A stretch of 64,000 nt of DNA. It comes from Spinacia oleracea (taxonomy: Eukaryota; Streptophyta; Magnoliopsida; Caryophyllales; Amaranthaceae). This document shows positions 59,451 to 64,000 of the stretch, piece after piece. The DNA lies in NCBI RefSeq assembly GCF_020520425.1, contig NC_079491.1, forward strand, positions 3,224,001 to 3,288,000. Direction: 5' to 3'. The notes beneath the pieces were generated by a model. That model saw only the letters and a program-made list of their open reading frames with translations, was not told the origin of the DNA and made no database searches. Each line of letters starts with the position of its first letter. Position 1 is the first letter of the stretch. The position numbers and the translations under genes were made by a program.

Positions 59451-59833
59451 TAAAGGTGGCCGTGGGCCGGGCCAGGTTGGGCTTCAGGTTGAGCACGGCG
59501 CAAACCGGGCCGGGCCCATGTTAGGCCCACATTGTTTCGTGCCGTGCCGGGCCGAAAAGTTTAAAAAGGGCCCAGGCCCAGCCCAAGACCACAGGCTTTC
59601 GTGCCGTGCCGGGCGGACCCGTCGCGCCTACGGCTAATTTTACTAAATTTAGCGTGCTTTGTTGTCCGGGTCGAGTCGTGTCGTGCTTTTCCCAAAAAAT
59701 TAAGGCCCAGACCCCGCCCCCGCCCCACGACTTCGTGCCCGTGCCGGGCCGTGCTTTTTTCGTGCTTGTATCGGACCGGGCTTTTTTCATGCCGGGTCGG
59801 ATCGGACTTCGGCCCGACCCGCAACCATCTTTA
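59451..59833. mobile_element. GGCCCG-rich hAT MITE (TAAAGATGG family), 383 bp
   Basis: Starts TAAAGGTGGCCGTGGGCC and ends GCAACCATCTTTA. The 8-bp duplication CTCTATAC is perfect (59443-59450 and 59834-59841). Open frames on both strands follow the repeats and are not genes. Confidence 0.9.
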
Positions 59834-59939
59834 CTCTATACAACTTACGAAATGCTTCATTAATCATTACATTATTTATTCACCCTAAAAAAAAAAATCA
59901 TTACATTATTTATCAATATGACCATTGTTTCGAACCCTA

Positions 59940-60045
59940 TATAATAGCTTAAGCAAGTAATTCTCGGACTATTTGAGTGGCCGATTATTCCCCTCTTTCT
60001 TTGCAGTTGATTGTTCCACAGCTAAATTCTCTCTCATCAGGTAAA
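59940..60045 (+). other. Possible first (non-coding) exon of a plus-strand gene
   Basis: CTCTCTCATCAGGTAAATTT shows a strong donor-like junction at about 60040, preceded by a pyrimidine-rich CCCCTCTTTCTTTGCAG stretch typical of plant leaders. No coding exon is found to 64000, so the coding part would lie to the right of the window, after a very long intron. Weak. Confidence 0.3.
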
Positions 60046-61619
60046 TTTGCTCTATTGTTTCCACTTCTTGCTTCTCTGATTACTTTTTATCGAGGTTATT
60101 ATGATTTTGATCATGCTGTTCTTTATTTTATGCTTTAAATGAAATTCTAATACAATTTTCATATACGAAGTACAATTTATCGAATTGAAAATTTGAAATG
60201 AAATGTTTAAGCAAAAGGTGTGAACTTTTTCCCTAATTAACTAACTTGTTGAATAAATTGCTTAAAACTTGTGTATCATTGTTGTAGTAAACTCCGTTTG
60301 TTCGATGCTTATCATTAGTTACCATGATTATAAACTGGGCAATTGATTTTTAAGGTTATATATCGCATAGATGAAATGGGTTGGATTTTTGGAATCCTGT
60401 TATACTGTATTGCTGTTTTATGAATCGTTCCTGTGATATTTGGGCATTTTGTATTCCCAATTGTTAAAATATACTTGTATGAACTATGAAGAATTGATGG
60501 GTATGGAGTTATGGACTATGGAATATATAACTGGATTTGCTTATAAAGAAAAGCTGTTAAACTACTTGAAGGAGCAATACAATGATTGAAAGGAAACAAT
60601 CTAAAGTGTGTAACTTGTTATAGATGAGGTTTGATAGCATTTTTGCAAGACGGGACTAGTTTCTTGCCTCATGAATCATGATAGTCATGAACAATATAAA
60701 GTAGTGGCGTTCTTTCGAGTAGGTGGAGGAATTTGTGCTTGAAAACTTGTACCATGTTTGGCAGGGAGCTTGGTTATGTAGAGCAGTGTTTGTTTGTGAA
60801 CACTTCAGTTTGTTGGATTGGTGGACGGGGTAGTTAGCCAGTTGGTGTAGCCTTCAATTCGTGCTTATGCCTTTTCAGGGCACTATATTGTTGGGGAAAG
60901 TTGTCTGTTTCATTGATGGTTGGGATCTTTGTGGTTGTTAACTTGTTATGGACCGAGATTTTGGGGATCTATTGTCGAATAGTTGTCTTTTTGAGGACTT
61001 AGTTGTTTGCTCAGCCAAGAAGCTGACAAGTATTAGCATCCCTTAGCCATTGATCCGGTTGAAAATCCTGCACATTCTGCCATGATTTTGTTAAACTAGA
61101 AGTAAATGCGGGAAATCTCGCATCTTTCGCATAACTTGAACCTAGCTTCCACTATAAAAATATCTCAAAGCTTATGTTTGGGATGGATTGATGAGATTTT
61201 TAGCCAACTTGTGAGCAAAAACTTACTGCTTGGTACTTTAATTTTGGAAGATCTTTTCTTCAGAAGCTTAATCCGGATTATGAGATGTCACTGACACTAG
61301 TGAATCAATGGGATACATCCAAAATGGATCATGAAGAGGGATTGATTTCTTTCTTCTCATACTTCTTTATCTTCCTGTTATATGCCATTAAAAGGAGATT
61401 GTGATTCAAAAACATCTCATAAGCATTAAGCAGTGCTAATCTCAATAGTTCGGGAACTTGATTTAAATATTTTAATCTGATGATTTGAGTGAAACAAGAA
61501 CTTGTTAAGTATATCGAATCTTTAGAAGTTCAAATGTTCAATAGTCATTGTCATTTTTTACATATCAGTATCCTACAAACAAGTGAATCAAACCTAGGTA
61601 TGTATGTGACTCACTGAGC
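60046..61619. other. No gene recognised
   Basis: Unique-looking, moderately AT-rich sequence, possibly intron. Open frame at 61106-61294 has no protein features. Confidence 0.4.
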
Positions 61620-63640
61620 CAACATGTGATACACACTAGAATATATTTTCAATTTAGTTGATCTGATACCATGTTAGTTTTGTTACTTTGTAAGCCGAAA
61701 AAATTCTGAGGATCATTGGACCTTTAGTTTTTCCAAGGTATAGAGGTGTGAAAACTGAAAAGTGTTAGTCCAAAACTAACGGTGTATCTTGGGCCACTAT
61801 ATTTAAATTCACCGACTAATGGGCATTATCTTCACTTGTTTGCTATGTGCGACTTCTAATACGGTACAAGTGTCAATAATCTGGGTAGACATTTCTTGTA
61901 GGCATCAGTGCATCAGCGCATCAGCATTATTGGAAATTCAATTAAAGCTGTAACCAAGAGGCATTTAAGCTAAAGCAATCATGTCCTGCTAGAATTTTGT
62001 TTTCCATATGCTAATAGGCAATTCTCTTAAAAAGGTGAAACCAACTGTGTATATGTTTTGTTTGCAATATGCTCATAGCGTGTATTGTGGTCTTGAATTA
62101 TTGGTGAAGAAGTTATGCTTGATTTACTCAGGATAAGTTGCTGTATTGTGGTATTGTGTTTTTTTAGTAGTCTTTCAAGAGAACTATCCCCTTTGTTTAC
62201 TAGTAGCCACATGTGCTTTGTGTAGACAATATTTATTATTGGAGACTTAGGATAAGGAGAAAGAGTGATGAACCTGAGATACATGGTGGATTTTACCTCG
62301 AGAGAGAATGTGGTCTTAGTTTAGCTCTCTTCTTTCTAATGAATGGGGCTAAGGTGATATAAACTAAGAGAAATTTCAATTTAAGGCTCTTGATACCATG
62401 TGAGTGTAGTAAAAGCCATTTTGGAAAAAACTGTTGTGAAAACTTGTTAATACACAACTAATGTATATCCTGGGCCAATAAATGGCACGCCATATACATA
62501 TGTGCATTATTTTCACTCATTGGTTATGTGCAACTCTTACATGGTATTAATGGCTTTGATTTGGATTTGGCTTCGATAGTTTGTATCTTGCTGAAAATCC
62601 AATTAGATCTGTATTTAAGATGTACTCCGTATCTAAGCTGTTTCAGCAAGCATCTCCAGCAAGATATTTTTACTGTCACATGACATTAGCAATTTTCTTA
62701 AAGAAGTAAAACCAGCAGTGTACTTTATTACTGGATGCAATCTGATGCTTCAGGGTTCTGGGAAGGAGTATAGTGCATTGTCTATGGGTGAAGAATCTGA
62801 AGATAGGAGAAGAAGTTATTCTTTCTTTACTTAAGATAGTTGCTTGAATAGTATATCTCTATGATTTGGAGCAATTAATATCAATGACATAGATACGACT
62901 ATACGAGAGTATATTTTGGACAAATGCTGAAGCTATTACAGTTATTGGGAAAACTATCTTATATCAAAACTAAGGGTGCAAAATGCAGATATTGTCTCTC
63001 ATTAGGATTCATTTGTTTTTTTTGGTTAAAGACGAGTAATTCATGAATTCAATGATAGCCACACAAGTGTTCAACTCATTACCACACTGAGTTGGACAAA
63101 TCTGTGACTTTTACTGTATTAGTAATCTCTTAAGACACCCATTGAAAAACCACTCCTTTTAGTTGATTCATGTGCAATACTGAAATACAGAGGAATATAT
63201 TTGGAGATTTAGGTAAAGGAGAGAGATTGATGATCATGACAGACAGGGTTGAGAGTATGTTTTGGACAAATGCTGAAACTATTACAGTTATTGGGAAAAC
63301 TATCCTATGTCAAAACTAAGGGTGCAAAATGCAGATATTGTCTCTAATTAGGATTTCTTTTTGGTTTAAGACGAGTACTTCATGAATTCAATGATAGTCA
63401 CACAAGTGTTCTACTCATCAACACATTGAGTTGGACAAATTTCTTGACTTTCACTGTATTAGTAATCTAGACAATCATTGAAAACGAGCCCTTTTAGTTG
63501 ATACATGTGCGATAATGAAATACAGAGGAATATATTTGGAGATTTGGGAAAAGGAGAGAGATTGATGATCATGAGAGACAGGGTTGAGAGAACTTGGTCT
63601 TGGTTAAGGCCTCTTCTCTCGATTGGTACATATTAGCATG
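61620..63640. repeat. Nested decayed tandem repeats, about 720 bp and 310 bp periods
   Basis: A first pair of about 720-bp units (about 61640 and 62370) shares GATACCATGT, TGGGCCA.TA, TTATTTTCACT/TTATCTTCACTTG, AAGCTGT, and TTAGCAATTTTCTTAAA-type strings. Then a pair of about 310-bp units (62935-63200 and 63245-63580) is much closer in sequence: TACAGTTATTGGGAAAACTA, GGGTGCAAAATGCAGATATT, AGGAATATATTTGGAGATTT. No frame is conserved. Confidence 0.8.
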
Positions 63641-64000
63641 TTGAATAGCAATTAGTCAATTACTATATTCTACAGAAAGGTGCTGTCGGAAAAAAAAAAA
63701 TTTACAGTAAGGAGAAGGTTCCTTCTGTAATGGGAATGTAACCTCTTATGGAGTTAGGTTATACCCTTAAGAGTATGGAACAGGGATGAAAGGATACAGA
63801 ACATTCACCCCCAAGAACCACAGTTGATAGGAGGCATGACTTTAGGTTACAATGTGAAACTTCGTACTGCGAACTATATCAAGTACTACTTAGCGCGGAG
63901 CAACTCCTGCCGGGTTAACGGTTTTAGAGCTATTAAGGACATCCAAATGGAACATTGACAAAAGAAAAAAAAAATTGGTGCAGCACACAACCAAAAATAA
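63641..64000. other. No feature recognised
   Basis: The last 360 bases hold no gene or bounded repeat that I can support. Confidence 0.4.

Noticed and set aside
59521..59888. Several 85-95 aa frames on both strands
   Set aside because: All lie in the GGCCCG-rich hAT MITE at 59451-59833.
1..64000. Autonomous transposase, helicase or reverse transcriptase genes
   Set aside because: None seen in any frame long enough to support a call; all elements here look non-autonomous.

Overview
This is a window of nuclear DNA from a flowering plant. The evidence is AT-rich sequence, long introns with GT-AG borders, a plastid-targeted protein, and dense small plant transposons (Stowaway, Tourist, hAT, MULE, CACTA, Helitron and SINE). 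The species cannot be fixed from sequence alone. A core eudicot is likely, possibly Caryophyllales, and that is a low-confidence inference. I see no bacterial or viral block.

Four protein-coding genes are supported, all on the minus strand. (1) At 1-7441 lies the 5' two-thirds of a guanylate-binding (GB1/RHD3-type) GTPase gene with a signal peptide, 13 exons in view including a 7-nt and a 20-nt microexon; it runs off the left edge. (2) At 26800-28552 is a complete three-exon DUF506 (PDDEXK-like) gene encoding 399 aa. (3) At 48165-54921 is a complete six-exon gene for a plastidic pyruvate kinase alpha-type subunit of 573 aa. (4) At 56251-57760 is a complete two-exon type-C-like response regulator of 123 aa. 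The start of a fifth, plus-strand transcript may lie near 59950-60050, but this is weak. The genes are unrelated and form no pathway cluster.

The rest is repeat-rich intergenic DNA. 7.4-26 kb: a 985-bp MULE, a MULE carrying a 75-bp tandem array, twin near-identical hAT MITEs, CACTA MITEs, a minus-strand Helitron with internal tandem repeats, a SINE with a perfect 18-bp duplication, and several tandem arrays. 29-48 kb: a gene-free stretch with hAT, MULE, Stowaway, three well-bounded Helitrons and nested fold-back elements. 48-64 kb: three genes whose introns and flanks hold Tourist elements, GGCCCG-rich elements and decayed tandem repeats.

Exon coordinates were read by eye from splice motifs, reading frame and family conservation. 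Transposon ends were set by terminal repeats and target-site duplications visible in the sequence. I found no previously undescribed gene system. The most unusual items are the 7-nt exon, the two or more families of short CGGGCC-rich transposons nested in each other and in gene introns, and Helitrons carrying tRNA-like Pol III boxes.
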